From the NCBI GenBank assembly GCA_934047225.1, contig OW204012.1, positions 14,260,001-14,324,000 of the forward strand: a stretch of 64,000 nucleotides of DNA, written 5' to 3'. Positions 10,901 to 25,900 of this stretch are shown here, one piece after another. Under the pieces are notes generated by a model that saw only the letters and a list, made by a program, of their open reading frames with translations, was not told the origin of the DNA and ran no database searches. Position 1 is the first letter of the stretch; every line of letters begins with the position of its first letter. The position numbers and the translations under genes are program-made. Source of the DNA: Ypsolopha sequella. Lineage: Eukaryota > Arthropoda > Insecta > Lepidoptera > Ypsolophidae.

Positions 10901-13900
10901 AGTTCGAACATGAGCCAAATAGGATATGCTTATTGGGATATCTTTGATGGATAAAATCCGAAACGAAGATATCTGTCAGAGATCGAAGGTGACCGACATA
11001 GCCTGCCGAATCAGTTATATGAAGTGGCAGTGGACTAGCCATATTTGTCGCCGACGTGATAACCGTTGGGGCCGTAAGGCAATAGAATGGAGACCACGTA
11101 CAGCAAAGCGCAGCGTAGGCCGCCCTCGTGCCCGCTGGACTGACGATCTGAAGGACGTTGCGGGTGGCGGCTGGATGAGGATGACTGAGGAACGCCAAGA
11201 GTGGCGTAATATTGGGGAGGCCTATGTACAGCAGTGGACGAATACGGGCTGATGGATGGATGGATGGATGATGAGCCAAATCGGTCAAGATCGAATCGCG
11301 AGTTCACAATTCGGGGCGAACTACTAGTTTTAGATAGATAGATAGATATATACACTAGTGGACATAAAAATCGACTCAAGCATTGTTGTGCTACATTTAA
11401 GGAAATAACCCAATCATACAAACATAAACATATGAAATATATAACATATCATTTTAAAGGTATAGGCCTCCACCTTTGATTAAATGCATTTTTGTTTTAA
11501 AGTATTTGCTATACAGGCTGTAATTTTTTTTCAAGTGATGAATTAATAAATATTGAAATAATCAAATAGCGAAAAATTGGAAAAAAAAAACTTTCTTTTA
11601 CAAAATCATTCATTTATTCATTAATTAAGTTTAACATTAGTACTTCGTGTTCCCCCCTCTAGCCCTTATAACTGCTTGCAGCCGGTTCTTCATTGACCTA
11701 ATAAGTTTTTAATTAATTAAATGAATTTCACGTCCCGTATAGCGAATACTTTTAAACCAAAATGCATTTATTCAAAGGTGGAGGCCTATACCTTTAAAAT
11801 GATATTTATATTTCATATGTTTATGTTTGTATGATTGGATTATTCCCTTGAATGTAGGACAACTATGCTTGAGTCGATTTTTATGTCCACCAGTGTAGAT
11901 AACTTCTTTAGTGATATAATAATCAATGCTTCAGGAACCTGCTCCAAAGAATGACCAACGGAAGCGGCGGAAGCTCTCAGCTGACTCAAGAGCAAGAGCA
12001 GTTCGGAAAGATGTTCGATGCTCTGACAGTTCCCTTCATCATGTCCTCTCTGCAGGAGATCTTGGACTTCATTGAGGACAATAGCCGGTAAGAACAACTG
12101 TCGTCCTCTCTTTTATTTAATACTAGCCCCCCCGCGTTTATTCAACCTTTGCCCCGTTTTCGGCTTGGGCGTTATTTTACTAACACCCCTTCTACTCTAT
12201 ATGTTGACCATCACTACAATGTTAATAAAGAAAACCGAATCCAAATCCGCGAGTTATTGTGGTTTTTTGAATATGTATGAAGTACGATTCGGAGCGGGTT
12301 CTTAAGGCAACAAAATATCCTGTCAAAGTTATTTTTGAAAGCATGAGGTTGCAGGTTCGAATTCTGAATTTTTGAAAAAAGTTTTTTTTCTATTGTTTAT
12401 TTCTGATTCATCTTTTCTAGTTTGTAATGCTTTCTAATCGGTACTCGCTACGCTCGTGTTTTAAATCGTCCTCGTAATTTATTCCTTTTCGCCCTTGTAG
12501 CATAAACTACTATTATTTTATTTCCAGGCAAGTGTTAAACGTAGATGCTAAATCAGCTGCAGAGACGAAATTCTTCAAAACCCTACCAACGTTCCTGTAC
12601 AAAGAGTCTCTGCACCAAATGGACAAGGAATGTGCATCATTGCTGGCTCAGTTGAAGCAGGATTGGAACCGTATGGCGCTGACGGTGAAGTGTGCCAGCC
12701 CGAGAGATGACAAACGACAGGTCAGGTAAGTGAAGTGTAGTAACTACGTGTAAACATTGTTTTATAGCATTACTGCGACATGCCGCTACTGACTGCAACA
12801 TTGTGACGCGTGTTGCTTATTTAGCAATAAGTAATTATCCCTTCATGTATTTATAGAATATTATACAGTGTTATTTTATCGACAAAAAATGTTTTATTTT
12901 TTATTTTTAGAAAATCTTATTTTTATAAATTTACGTTTTAAATTTTATTTTGCCTACCATGGAGACTATGTATAAGATATGTCATAACTTTTGATCTATT
13001 GCGAGTAATGCAATGAAATAAAACTGTTATAATCCTTAAGAATAGATGTTGCATACCAAATCAAAAACAAAACATAATCAACTACCATTACCATAAAAAT
13101 AATATCCTAAAAGATTATTTCTTTAATTTTTCCGTCTCTTTTTTTCAATAATAGTAAATTTTTTCAAAATAATTACCTCGTTTCACTGTACTTTTATTCC
13201 TAGTTATCATTGCCTATTCCATTATCTTTCTAACAAAAAAAAAATACAACGTTCTATCATAAATACAATATTTTCTACGAGCGGTTAACCAAAGGCACTG
13301 CGCTCGCGTCCCATACAAAGGAGTACTTTTTGAAGATAAAAAAAAATTCAAAAATATATATTTTTTTGTTTTTGTCGATATATTTAGATCTAGTTTCACC
13401 CACTTTCGGATGTGCACTTGTAAGAGGGACACACTGTATAGGATATGTATTTATCCCTTCATGTATCCCATGGAGAAATTTTCTTAGATTCATCAGTTCA
13501 TAATTCCTGTAATTCAATAGCTATTTCCATTATTTGTTTTTTGTTTGAAAGTTGATTTCAATTAAATTTTGTTTTTATTTTCAGTTTGATGACTAAAATT
13601 AAATCTTCGAAAACAGTTCGTCCTAAATGCTATCCATTTCCATGATAAGATTCGTAATGATTTTTTACAGCTGACACTTTATTAAATTAATGTTGTTGTT
13701 AGCTTAATGTTGTCTCATTCATGCACAAAAGAAATTGAAAAATTTGGATTTTGTTATTCGTAAAAAATGCAAATATGTTAGTACTGAAAATTGAGTTTCT
13801 TTCAAATTCTCCATACGAAACGCCAATTTCATATGTAAGGACCTAATATCAAAGTTACCTATTCTGTTTTGTTAATAATCTTTCACTTCCAGACGCATCC

Positions 13901-16900
13901 AAATAACAAAAAGGCGCATCGGAAACAACCAATCGGAAAGCGGCCGCAACAAACGGCCCAGCCGAAAATCTCGGCGCGGCCGAAAAGACAAAGACCACAA
14001 CGCGTTCCTGAAAGCGTTGTCTGTGTCGACAGATAGCGAGGATTCCGTGTAAGTGAAACCGCGGATTATTTTTCAACCATCCATCCATCAGCCTAGTTGG
14101 TCCACTACTGTGGCTCTACCGCGTAATTCTCATTTGTATCAACTTCAAGCAAATGCATGCGAAATTCAACGCGTGCAAAAGAGATGGCATGTTAGGCGGG
14201 CGTCGTCGCACGCACGTCAAATTTCAATCTCAAGTTGATGTTGATGAAAATGAGAATTACGCGGTAGACCCGCTGGACATAAACCTTTCCAGGACTTTGC
14301 CACTCCCGGCGGTCATCCTGGAAGAATTGCCCATACTCACACACGCTGGGCAGGCGGGTTGGTGAGCGCGGTGCCGGTCTAAAACCAGCAAAATGATGTT
14401 TAGGACAATCAAGCCCGTTAAGGCGATATGCGAAAAAAATACGGGTGTTTCTTTTCTGTGTGTTTCATGAAATACACGGAAAATTTTAATAAATTTCTGG
14501 TATATGCATTTTTACAAATAATCTAGGGTTTTGAAATTGGAAAACATGTTTGGATAAATTTTCCTCGATAGAAATAAATGTTGAAATGAGGTCTTCAAAC
14601 ACACTTTTTCTTCTCGTTTGACAAATAAGAACCATATACAGAACTCGAACATATTTTATTAGGTGTGTTTCAACATTATCTAGAGATTTGATATTTAAAA
14701 TTTTGCTAGCTATTTTAGTTTTTTTTAATAAAAATATAAAACCAACTTTTTTCACCTTTGCCCTGAATCCGCCCCTCTCGCACTGCGCGATTTTTCGCTT
14801 GGAGTGACAGTGATAAAAATAAAATTCGCATAGCCTCTTAAGTCGGGTTTTACGTAGGACAATCAAGCCGGTTAAGTCGGGTTTTACGTAGGACAATCAA
14901 GCCGGTTAAGCCGGGTTTTACGTAGGACAATCAAGCCGATTAAGCCGAGTTTTACGTAGGACAATCAAGCCGGTTAAGCCGGGTTTTACGTAGGACAATC
15001 AAGCCGGTTAAGCCGGGTTTTACGTAGGACAATCAAGCCGGTTAAGCCGAGTTTTACGTAGGACAATCAAGCCGGTTAAGCCGGGTTTTACGTAGGACAA
15101 TCAAGCCGGTTAAGCCGGGTTTTACGTAGGACAATCAAGCCGGTTAAGCCGGGTTTTACGTAGGACAATCGAGCCGGTTAAGCCGAGTTTTACGTAGGAC
15201 AATCGAGCCGGTTAAGTCGAGTTTTACGTAGGACAATCAAGTCGGTTAAGTCGGGTTTTACGTAGGACAATCAAGTCGGTTAAGTCGGGTTTTACGCATA
15301 CTGCGCGTGTTGTGCGAACCAGACCTTGATACCTTTTCGTATAAGTAGTTGGGAGTGCCAATTTTAGGAACTCCCAGGCGAGGAAGAGGCCAGATGATAC
15401 TTAAGCCGTGCCTCCATCTTAAGCATATCAGCTTTGTTCAGAAACGCTCTTACATGTGAGGCAGGATACGAAAACAAAATCGAAGCCCAAGCGTTGCATG
15501 AGCCGTATCGATTTAGCAAAAAGACCGGGACCGTAAACGGCAATGCACCAGTTTTGCACTGCTGGCCAAACGATACCACACATAATGAAACTCAATGCAC
15601 TCTTGGTATCAGAACCACTGTGTGATCTTTTCGCTGATAGAATGACAGATATGGTGCTTGAAATTCTGTGAGAGTGAAGCCTCAATGACGATGTCCTTAG
15701 ATTCTAAGCCTTAGACCAAAATAAAATGAATGAATGAACACTTTATTGCAAACAAATAAGAAGACAAGATACACACAAAGAACAAAGGCGAAGGCAAAGG
15801 CGGACTTATTCCTATAAGAAGTTTCTTCCAGTCAACCTTGGGAAAACATAAAAACATTTTTATCTTGGAAATTTAAATCTAACATTATTTAAAAGTTATT
15901 TTAAACCTATAACCTAAACATAAAAATATACTACATACATAAATACACAGATACATATATACAGACAATCAGTAGCTTAGTCAGTAATTCAAAAATTCAA
16001 AATTCAAAAAGTTTATTTTGCAAAGTAGGTATATATAATACACGTTTCACAAGTAAAATTTTAATGTTATAAAAATATATGTAATAAAATAATAAATGTA
16101 CATGAACTACTTAGATTAAATGTTTATTTAATTTATGTAGCAATATATATACGATTAAAATTATAGGTAAAATATTATTATACAAGGTGAAATCCAATCA
16201 ACCGCCCGAACCCATACCGGAGACCCGGCCAGGGACCAGGAACAGGTTCAATGATCACCAACCGAGCCCCCAGCACGAATCCAGGCAGCCGACCAAATCC
16301 CATCCTATATACTACATAGTAATATGTTACATATATAAATACATGCCTACCTCCGCCCATTCGATTAGTCTTGCTAAGAAGAACGGGCAAGAAACTTGGC
16401 AAGATCATGTCTTTTTTTTTTAACATAAACTTATACTATACTAAGTCATTCTAAGTATACTAAGTCATAAGTCATTCAGAGAGAGGAGAGGTAAAATTTT
16501 TTCAAGTTGTATCTTAAAGAGGACACGGAAGATCTTGGAGAGTTTGCGGAAGTTCATTCCAGAGTCGAACAGCATTGTCTGTGAAGGATTTGGTGAAACG
16601 ATCAATGTGTAATGGATTTATTTACTAACACGAATAATAAAGCTGATTCTGAAGGCTTTAATTTTAGTTTTAGTGCTGTCAAAACTAAATTTTCTTCGAT
16701 ACAAAATAGTCCTTCAGAGTAAGGATTAGAAACTAAATTTCTTTGGAAATATTTTAAGCTTTGACAGCACTAAAACTAAAATTAAAGCCTTCAGAATTGG
16801 CTGTAATGTGTAAAGATATAAATAAATTTTGAAATTTATAATCCCCCGGTCACATTTCAAACTGGTTTCCCTAGGGACATAGGCGATAGGCGGTTCCCTA

Positions 16901-19900
16901 TGGACATACTCATTAATAACTACTCAACTGATTTAGGTTTTTTTTATTATATTTTGTAATGGTTTCGGTAGGACTACACAAAAACATCCAAACCCGGGCG
17001 AAGCCGTGGGAAAAACTAGTAGCTAAGAACACTCGACCAAGTCAAAACATTGTTATTATATTATTAGAAAGAAGAAAGAAAGAAAGAAAAGGCGTTTATT
17101 TTGAGAACTACACCATTACAAAAAACCAAATACTCTAAACAATAAACTATTATACAGCCTGAGGTAGTTTATAAGATGCAGCCAACAAAAAGGTCTCTGA
17201 CTCAGCAAAATGCCACAGCAGAACTGTGACGCTGATCGTCCGTCAGGGGCCGCGAGTTGCGACACATGCGATGTAACAAAATTTAATGATTAAACTAAAA
17301 TTGTCTCTGTGTAACATAAGTATTGAATTGAATATTGAATTCGACTGGCGCCGGCCCCAAAGTGGGCCGAAATATATTTCGAAAATAATTTTTATATACT
17401 TAATGTTTTAATTAAACAAAAAATAAAATAAAATAAGTGCTCTATGTAGCAATATATATATATTTATTTCATGTGTAACATAAGAAAATTTAATAATTTA
17501 CAGACAATTCACTACAAGAAAATGTGTTTTACTGGGTCAATAATATAATTTATATAAATAAAAAAGAAGAAAAATCTATATATATATATATATATATATA
17601 CTTATAAATTAACATTATATCATTGCAGTATAGAAACGCAGAAATAAAAGTAAATCTGGATGTGAGGAGCTCTGTACCGGGAATCGAACCCGGGACCTCT
17701 CGCTTGCCGGGCGATTACTCTAACCTCTTAGCTATTCAGGTCTCAACACAACTCGTGAATTTACCGATGTGCTTTCCCATACTGCAATGTTATTTATAGA
17801 TACCCACTTTACAGTGAGCCACTTGGCGCCTAGAGGACGCTAGTGTATTCAAAGCTAGTCAAAGACCATTATGCCCTACCGTCACCTGTTACAGTATCGG
17901 GTAGTGAAGAATACACATTTCTCTTATCGAAACTATGACAGAAATAAATTTCTATGTTTGAACACTTGGCGATTTATCCATCGCAAGGAGATATAAATTA
18001 ACATTATATCATTGCAGTATAGAAACGCAGAAATAAAAGTCTGAATAAGTTCAGAGCTCCTCACATCCAGATTTACTTTTATTTCTGCGTTTCTATACTG
18101 CAATGATATAATGTTAATTTATATCTCCTTGCGATGGATAAATCGCCAAGTGTTCAAATATAGAAATTTATTTCTGTCATAGTTTTATATATAAATTAAT
18201 TTAAAAAATACTTACGTCAATAAATGAATAAATAATATATACAAGGTGAATTTGTGAACATCGTCCAAATTCATACTTGAGCCTTGGTAATTGATCAGCA
18301 TCATGAACCAATAACGATTTTTGTAAAATTCATAAAATGAAATTTCGACTCCCCATAGTGATTCGCTCAGGACTGGGAGTGAATTACTATGGGAAGTCGA
18401 AATTTCATAATACGAATTTCACAAAAATTGTTATCGATTCGTTATGCTGATCACTTACCAAGCCTCTAGTATGAATTTGGACGACGATCAAAAAATCACC
18501 TTGTATATATAAAATAATGAATAAAAAACAGTAATAAAACAACAGTAAATAAAAATATTAATATGTTAACAATATTTCAGTGGCTCACACAAGGTGGACA
18601 TTATAAGGAGCGTGGTCAGTGCGGCCCGTTCCATAGACTCCATCTACAGCATCCCAGACACTGACACTAAACGTACCAGTTCGAGGTAACTTCACTGTTT
18701 TGGGGTTATGGAAATAAAGTAATATTAAATAACAAGCAAGAAAACTTATCGCAAACTTATATTTTGCTGTCGAGCGATCGGGCGGACTACACATCCCGAG
18801 GATGCCTCGTTTAGAGGCGAAACACGTGTCGATAAGTTTTCTTGCTTGTTATTTAACATTTCTTTATTTTGTGCTCGCACTGCTTGCTTTGCTTGTGCAT
18901 GTTTTATGCGGGAGGGCGGGCGGTGCTTGAGTCTGCATTTTGAATAGCATGGTAAGAGTGCTTAGCGGAATATTGCAAATTATTAATATATTCACAAATT
19001 CATATTTATATATAACAAGTACAATAAAATAAAATAAAATAATCAATCCATCCATCCATCCATCAGCGTAGTTCGTCCACTGCTGGACATAAGCCTTTCC
19101 ATTACTTTGCCACTCCCGGCGGTCATCCTGGAAGAATTGCCCATACACACACACGCTGGGCAGGCGGGTTGGTGAGCGTGGTGCCGGAACCCTCGCACCA
19201 ATGACGCTGCTGCTCGTCACTGCCGGGCTCGACTGTGGAGGTACCACCATCTTACTTGGAGACCCCCTCGAAGTAATTCGGGGGAGAGTAAGAGGACAGC
19301 TCACAGGCAAATAACCAGGAGGCCCACCATGCCTGGGATCGATGGATGGCAGTATATCCATCCCTAATAGCTAGCCTTATATGGAACAGAACAGAGAAAT
19401 TATCAAAGTAAAATAAAATTGTCAAACCTCATTTAAACGCTAATAAACCTGCACAAATTTCAGGTACCAACAAAAGCGCGGTATTCAATGGCAGCCCGAA
19501 GGACACTCGGGCCTTTCTTCAACAGAAGTGAAACCAGCGACCGATAGAGGGCGCCAGCCTCTACGCAGGAGCAAACTACAGGAGGCTTTAAGCGTGCCTG
19601 TGGAACCGGACAAAGCTATGAGGTGAGTCGTAGGTGAAAAGTGGACGCAACACATATAACATACTGTCTTATTCCAGTCGGATTCGCGCACTAAGGGTTC
19701 CGTAACATCACACAATAGGGCCACGGAACCCTAAAAATTTTATGGTAAATAACAACAATATAGGCAGCATAGCAACATTAAGACGACAAAAACAACCCGC
19801 TAAAATGCTTGGCAAACAATTCGAGGCTCCCGTTGAGTACGAAATCCTAACATCTTAACAGCTATATTTTTCCTGTAATCTTCTTATAATTCATACTCAT

Positions 19901-22900
19901 ACTCATTTATTCATAATTTATCATTACATGTCTAACATTATAATTACATTATTACAATAGTATTAAGTACATTATTATTACATTATTATAAAATTAAAGT
20001 AGGTCAGTAGGTTATATTCTATACTTCAAAATTATTATATTTCAACAATACCCGGAGATATAAAGAAAGGAATCTAAAATGGCACCCATCATCATCCCCT
20101 CCCACTCGCACACGTGTGCACCGCATGCAAAAAAATAGTCTAGATTTGCCGCTCAAGCTTACTCCACGTGTTTAGTTTCCTAACACATTGTTACTTGTTT
20201 CAATAGACTAAAGCCGATTTTGAAGGCTTTAATTTTAGTTTTAGTGCTGTCAAAACTAAATTTTCTTCGATACAAAATAGTCCTTAAGAGTTAGTGTTAG
20301 AAGCTAAATTTCTTTGGAAAATTTTATAGACTTTTAGTGACGTCTGACAATTGAATAATTAAAAAAATAAATGCACGCATATAAATAAACATGCATAAAA
20401 ATGTCGCTCAACCCACCCCGTACTATGAAATGCGGTAAGAAGCGTTAGCGCTAAAGAAGTGTATGAAAGCGATACGATGAAACGTAACGGTTGAAATGTT
20501 ACACTTTTTTCGGCCTAGCCCTCATCCGCCAAGCGTCTGGAGTATAACGTGCGATATGGGACTTCGTTGACGGTGAATGTTGTTGCTTCTTGATGTAACG
20601 ACATCTTGCAATATTAAATAAAACTCCTTGGTACTCGGTTCCACAAATATAATAATGTTTAATTACCTTTTAAGTTGCTACCGGTTTCGTCGTTTTATGA
20701 TATCATCAGGCATTGTATTTGAGGTATTAATAATACAAGAAAATGTATTCAAAAATGTATTATTAACATCTCAAATACAGTGCCTGATGATGTCGTAAAA
20801 CGACGAAACCGGTAGCAACTTAAAAGGTAATTAAACATTATTATATTTGTGGAACCGAGTACCAAGGAGTTTTATTTAATATTGCATATGGGACTTCGTT
20901 CCAATAATAAAGTTCATCTGTTTGTTTCAGGATGATGCGCCTGATGGGATGGTCGGGAGGAGCGCTCGGGACGCGAGGCGATGGCATCACTGAACCAATC
21001 ATGCCGGCCATTGATATTGTGAGTTGTAAACTAAGGTTTCATGAATCAATGAATAATAGTAGATTATGCACTAAGGGAATAAAGCAGTGTCATACGTCAC
21101 GGGCGGCATATTGAACCCTGAGCGTAACGAGGGACTCTAGAGTTAACTGCTGAGTGTAGCGAGGGAGTTATATAGAGTCCTGAGTAAAGCGAGGGGTTCA
21201 AGCTGCCCAAGACAAAGACAGGCTTTATTACAGAGGAGCATACTCTACTTTTTACACCTTCTGGGAGACAATAAAAAGCTCGACATTTTTTATCAACATT
21301 AATAATTCAATAAAATTCACTGACAATCACAGCACCAAACACCGTCTTTTGTTTCACATTCTTTGTAAACGCTTTTTTTCTTTTTGTTGAATTCTGCTTA
21401 TGGTGGCCAGTTCGATTTTCGAACAAACCTCTTCACAATCCCATATGGGCATTTGTTTTCCACGAGTTTCAACACGAATTTGACGTTCCAAATTTAAATC
21501 ACTTTAATCCCTAGGGATTTTCATATAACTTTATATCCCTTGAGATATAATGCGTTACTTTACGTTGAGGTTGCATGATATGTAATTGGACATTGTCGAG
21601 CAGGTGGTGTGAAAATTAACATAATATCATTGCAGTATAGAAACGCAGAAAGAAAAGTAAATCTGGATGTGAGGAGCTCTGAACCGGGATTCGAGCAATC
21701 GCCCGGTAAGCGAGAGGTCCCGGGATTCGAATCCCGGTTCAGAGCTCCTCACATCCAGATTTACTTTTCTTTCTTCGTTTCTGCGTTTCTAATGATATAA
21801 TGTTAATTTATATCTTCCTGCGATGGATAAATCGCCAAGTGTTCAAACATAGAAATTTATTTCTATCATAGTTTTGAATGAATAAATGAATACTTTATTG
21901 CACACAAATAAGAAGACAATATACACACAAATAACAAAGCAAGAAGGCAAGGGCGGACTTATTCCTATAAGAAATTTCTTCCAGGCAACCTTCGGAAAAC
22001 ATAAAAACATTTTTATCTTGTATTTAAATCTAAATCAGTGCATAACATTATTTAAAAGTTATTTTAAATTTAAGTATATAACGGCTGTATGTCATTATTA
22101 TATTATTTAAGTTTTTACACAGTAGGTACTAGAAACATTAATGTTAAATCTAAACCTACACAATATAATACAATACAATATAACAATATTAATTTAACCT
22201 TAAATTAATTAAATTAAAAATTTATTAAATTTAATTAAAGAAATCACATAACGCCCTCGTGAGCGTTCTGTATGTGCAGTACAGGCTAGTATATCAAGCA
22301 GATGCAAAAATAACAGTGTACAAGTATGATGGAAGAATTCGCCGGTCTAGGTAGGAACCTCGGTGGCGCAATTGGTAGCGCGCTTGTCTTGATAACAAGA
22401 GGTCGCAGGTTCGAATCCTGGCCCGGGGAATTTTTTCAAATTCTTGTGTTTGGATTTGTTTCTGATTTATATTTTCTAGTTTGTAATGCACTCTAAATAA
22501 TATTTAGAGTATTCATAGCGATGGATTTCGCAAAATAAACATAAATATAATCTTGTGAACTTTAAATTATGATTGGCTCAAAAGGACTGTATCCAGAGCC
22601 GTTAAACAGTGAAAAAAAAATTTATAACATTTATGGTACACAGGAAAAGTTGCAGGTTAGCCAACTTCTCGTAAATAAATTAAAAAATAATAATAATAAA
22701 GCCCTAGGGCAAAATAATCGACTTTTTGTTCGGTTTTGATGCATAAAAAGTGGGCCTTTACGAGCACATGCATTGAAAAATAATTATATACATGTTCCCT
22801 TTCTTTTACTAACCTAGTTTTAAGCCTAAAACTAACCTACCTATGGATTTTTAATCTGAAAATAAACAGTCATTTATTTATTTATTTATTTATTGCAGGT

Positions 22901-25900
22901 GTCCGGCGCTGGGCTAGGACACACTGACAGTCCTACTCGCTGGAAACCTAAAGAACGACACAGAGACAAAAGGAAGCCTTCAAACTCTAGGACTCCGTCA
23001 GATTTCAGGAGGTAACGTTTTTATACCTTACGTGCGTTCCAGAAAAGTTTATAATGGCTGAATTTTTTATCGCTGAAAAAGTCTTAGGCCTCATACGCAC
23101 TGTCCGGTTAGCCGCGTCGCGGCTAGCCGTCCGGCTGGCCGCAGGATGCGGTTGCAATCGCGGTTAACCGGGCTGCAGCTAGCCGTAAGCGCAACCGGAG
23201 AGTGCGGATAGGATAACGTTGCGGTTCCATCGAAACATTTTCAAGATGGACGCTGAAGAAGTTGCAGCTATTTATTTTATTTACACGCGATACATAAAGA
23301 AAAAGAAACAAAGAAAACGGTTCTGGGTGCATCCTTATTTGCAAGCACGAGACAAGAGTGGCGAGCGACCGCAAACTAGCAAACCGGCGTGCATCCGCGT
23401 AGTGCGTATAGCGACCGTCCGGCTAGCCGGCAGTCGGGCCGCAGCGCTCCGAGCGACCGGAGCGGTGGGGCGGCAGCCGCATCACAGTGCGAATAGAAAC
23501 CATTTTTTCGTACATATTTTTGATCACGGCTAGCCGGACGGCCAGCCGCAATGCGGCTAACCGGACAGTGCGTAGGGGCGCTAAAAAACTTTTTTTTTTT
23601 TTATCTTTTTATATTATTATTATTTGTTTTTTCTTATTATTATTTTAAGTACCTATCTGTTATTTAATAAAGTTACAAAATGTCACATATTCCATGAAAA
23701 TGTTTATAAAACAACGCTGTTCGCTGTCAAATGACATTTCATAACCTATCGAATACAAAATTAGAGTCGCAGAACACACGCGCCGTACAAATGTAACGAA
23801 CGTAATTTCCATTTCAGGGAAATCCTCCAAAACGTGTTGGACTTCCTTCGCAACCAAAACCTGATGGAGAAAGAGATGGAACTACCCGAAGCTGTGGACA
23901 AGAAAGGGAGGAGATTCATCAGAACCTGTTTCCAAGCTTTGAATGCTAGAAAGAACCTCGGTTTGAACTCTGAAGAAGAGAAGGATGTAATTTGCAGGAT
24001 CATGTCCAACTTGAACTGCAAACCGAAGATGGGAATCGATTATAAAATGTCTGATGATAAAAAGTAAGTATTTTAGGTAGCATTCGTAAACCGCTGGACC
24101 TACCGACTTGAAATTTTGCACGTAGATACCTTATGCAGTGTAGGCAAGCAATAAGGAAGACTTTATGCAGTGTAGTCAAGCAATAAGGAAGACCTTATGC
24201 AGTGTAGGCAAGCAATAAGGAAGACCTTATGCAGTGTAGGCAAGCAATAAGGAAGACCTTATGCAGTGTAGGCAAGCAATAAGGAAGACCTTATGCAGTG
24301 TAGGCAAGCAATAAGTAAGACCTTATGCAGTGTAGGCAAGCAATAAGGAAGACCTTATGCAGTGTAGGCAAGCAATAAGGAAGACCTTATGCAGTGTAGG
24401 CAAGCAATAAGTAAGACCTTATGCAGTGTAGGCAAGCAATAAGGAAGACCTTATGCAGTGTAGGCAAGCAATAAGGAAGACCTTATGCAGTGTAGGCAAG
24501 CAATAAGGAAGACCTTATGCAGTGTAGGCAAGCAATAAGTAAGACCTTATGCAGTGTAGGCAAGCAATAAGGAAGACCTTATGCAGTGTAGGCAAGCAAT
24601 AAGGAAGACCTTATGCAGTGTAGGCAAGCAATAAGGAAGACCTTATGTAGTGTAGGCAAGCAATAAGGAAGACCTTATGCAGTGTAGGCAAGCAATAAGG
24701 AAGACCTTATGCAGTGTAGGCAAGCAATAAGGAAGACCTTATGTAGTGTAGGCAAGCAATAAGGAAGACCTTATGCAGTGTAGGCAAGCAATAAGGAAGA
24801 CCTTATGTAGTGTAGGCAAGCAATAAGGAAGACCTTATGCAGTGAAGGCAAGCAATAAGGAAGACCTTATGCAGGGCAAGCAATAAGGAAGACCTTATGC
24901 AGTGTATGCAAGCAATAAGGAAGACCTTATGCAGTGTAGGCAAGCAATAAGGAGACCTTATGCAGTGTAGGCAAGCAATAAGGAGACATTATGCAGTGTA
25001 GGCAAGCAATAAGGAAGACCTTATGCAGTGTAGGCAAGCAATAAGGAAGAGTTTTTGGAAATTCCATTCCTAAGGGGGTAAAATAGGAGATGAAAGTTTG
25101 TATGAAAGTCCGACAGTTTCGAAGTTAGGAACAATTTAAGCGACGTCATCACGCGAAAACCGTCATAAAAACGCTGTCACAAAATTTTGGGTTATCTATG
25201 AAATATTATTATAATGTTTTAGGCTGAGTACATTAACATTATCTAGATATCTATGTTTAAGTCGAACTAAAAATCGTGAAATTTGGGTAATATCTTAACA
25301 ATAAACACCTAAAATACGTAAATTTAACCGTTTTTTACCAAAAGAGTAGCCGAATGTGCTTTTATTGTTTTAGATAAAATCAAAAAGTTAATTCGAGTCA
25401 AACATCGAAAATGTCTAGATTAATAATAACCAAAAATAATGTTTGAAAAAGTCCACAGTCTTGCCAAAATGTGGCTACTCCTGAAACAAGTTTTCAATTT
25501 TGTGCCCGCGACAAAATCGGCACGATTATATTGTCCTCGCAAGTTTAATGGAGCGTGCACCTTATAGTGAAATGAAACAGCATGACATTTGGTCACTGAG
25601 TTGGTTGCGTCATGACGTCTGTTCTTGAGATTAAGATTCACCTCCTACTGACACTAATTTAAATATACAGGGTGCTTGGTAATTCGACCTATTCCTTGAA
25701 AGGGGTTATACTAGAGATCATTTCCAACGAATTAAGTCCTATCAACTAGGTGTCGAAAATGAATGGTCTCCGAGCTACGAAGGTTTTTATATTATTTTTC
25801 AAACTTTCAGACTAATAACCAAAAATAAAATAACTATTCCTCTCTCTGCACTTATTCATTATATTTCTGATCAATGATAGATGAGTGATAATTTATAAAA

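Noticed and set aside
4924..14048. Gene A as PCM1 or another coiled-coil centrosomal protein
   Set aside because: The early exons alone suggested it, but the G-patch and R3H-like exons point to a nuclear RNA-associated protein.
15364..15685. Overlapping ORFs as a small gene
   Set aside because: Open on both strands, no domain, no splice partners, no second evidence.
16178..16426. ORF pair on both strands at 16178-16426
   Set aside because: Lies entirely in a dispersed repeat with an inverted copy at 43983-44205.
20554..20901. ATATGGGACTTCGTT as a true target duplication of the fold-back
   Set aside because: The left copy lies about 40 bp outside the palindrome end, so it may be coincidence or part of a larger element; not used as a boundary.
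22353..22434. Functional tRNA gene
   Set aside because: Acceptor and T stems have mismatches, and the same flanks recur at 46340-46605 and partly at 12347; this is a tRNA-derived SINE.
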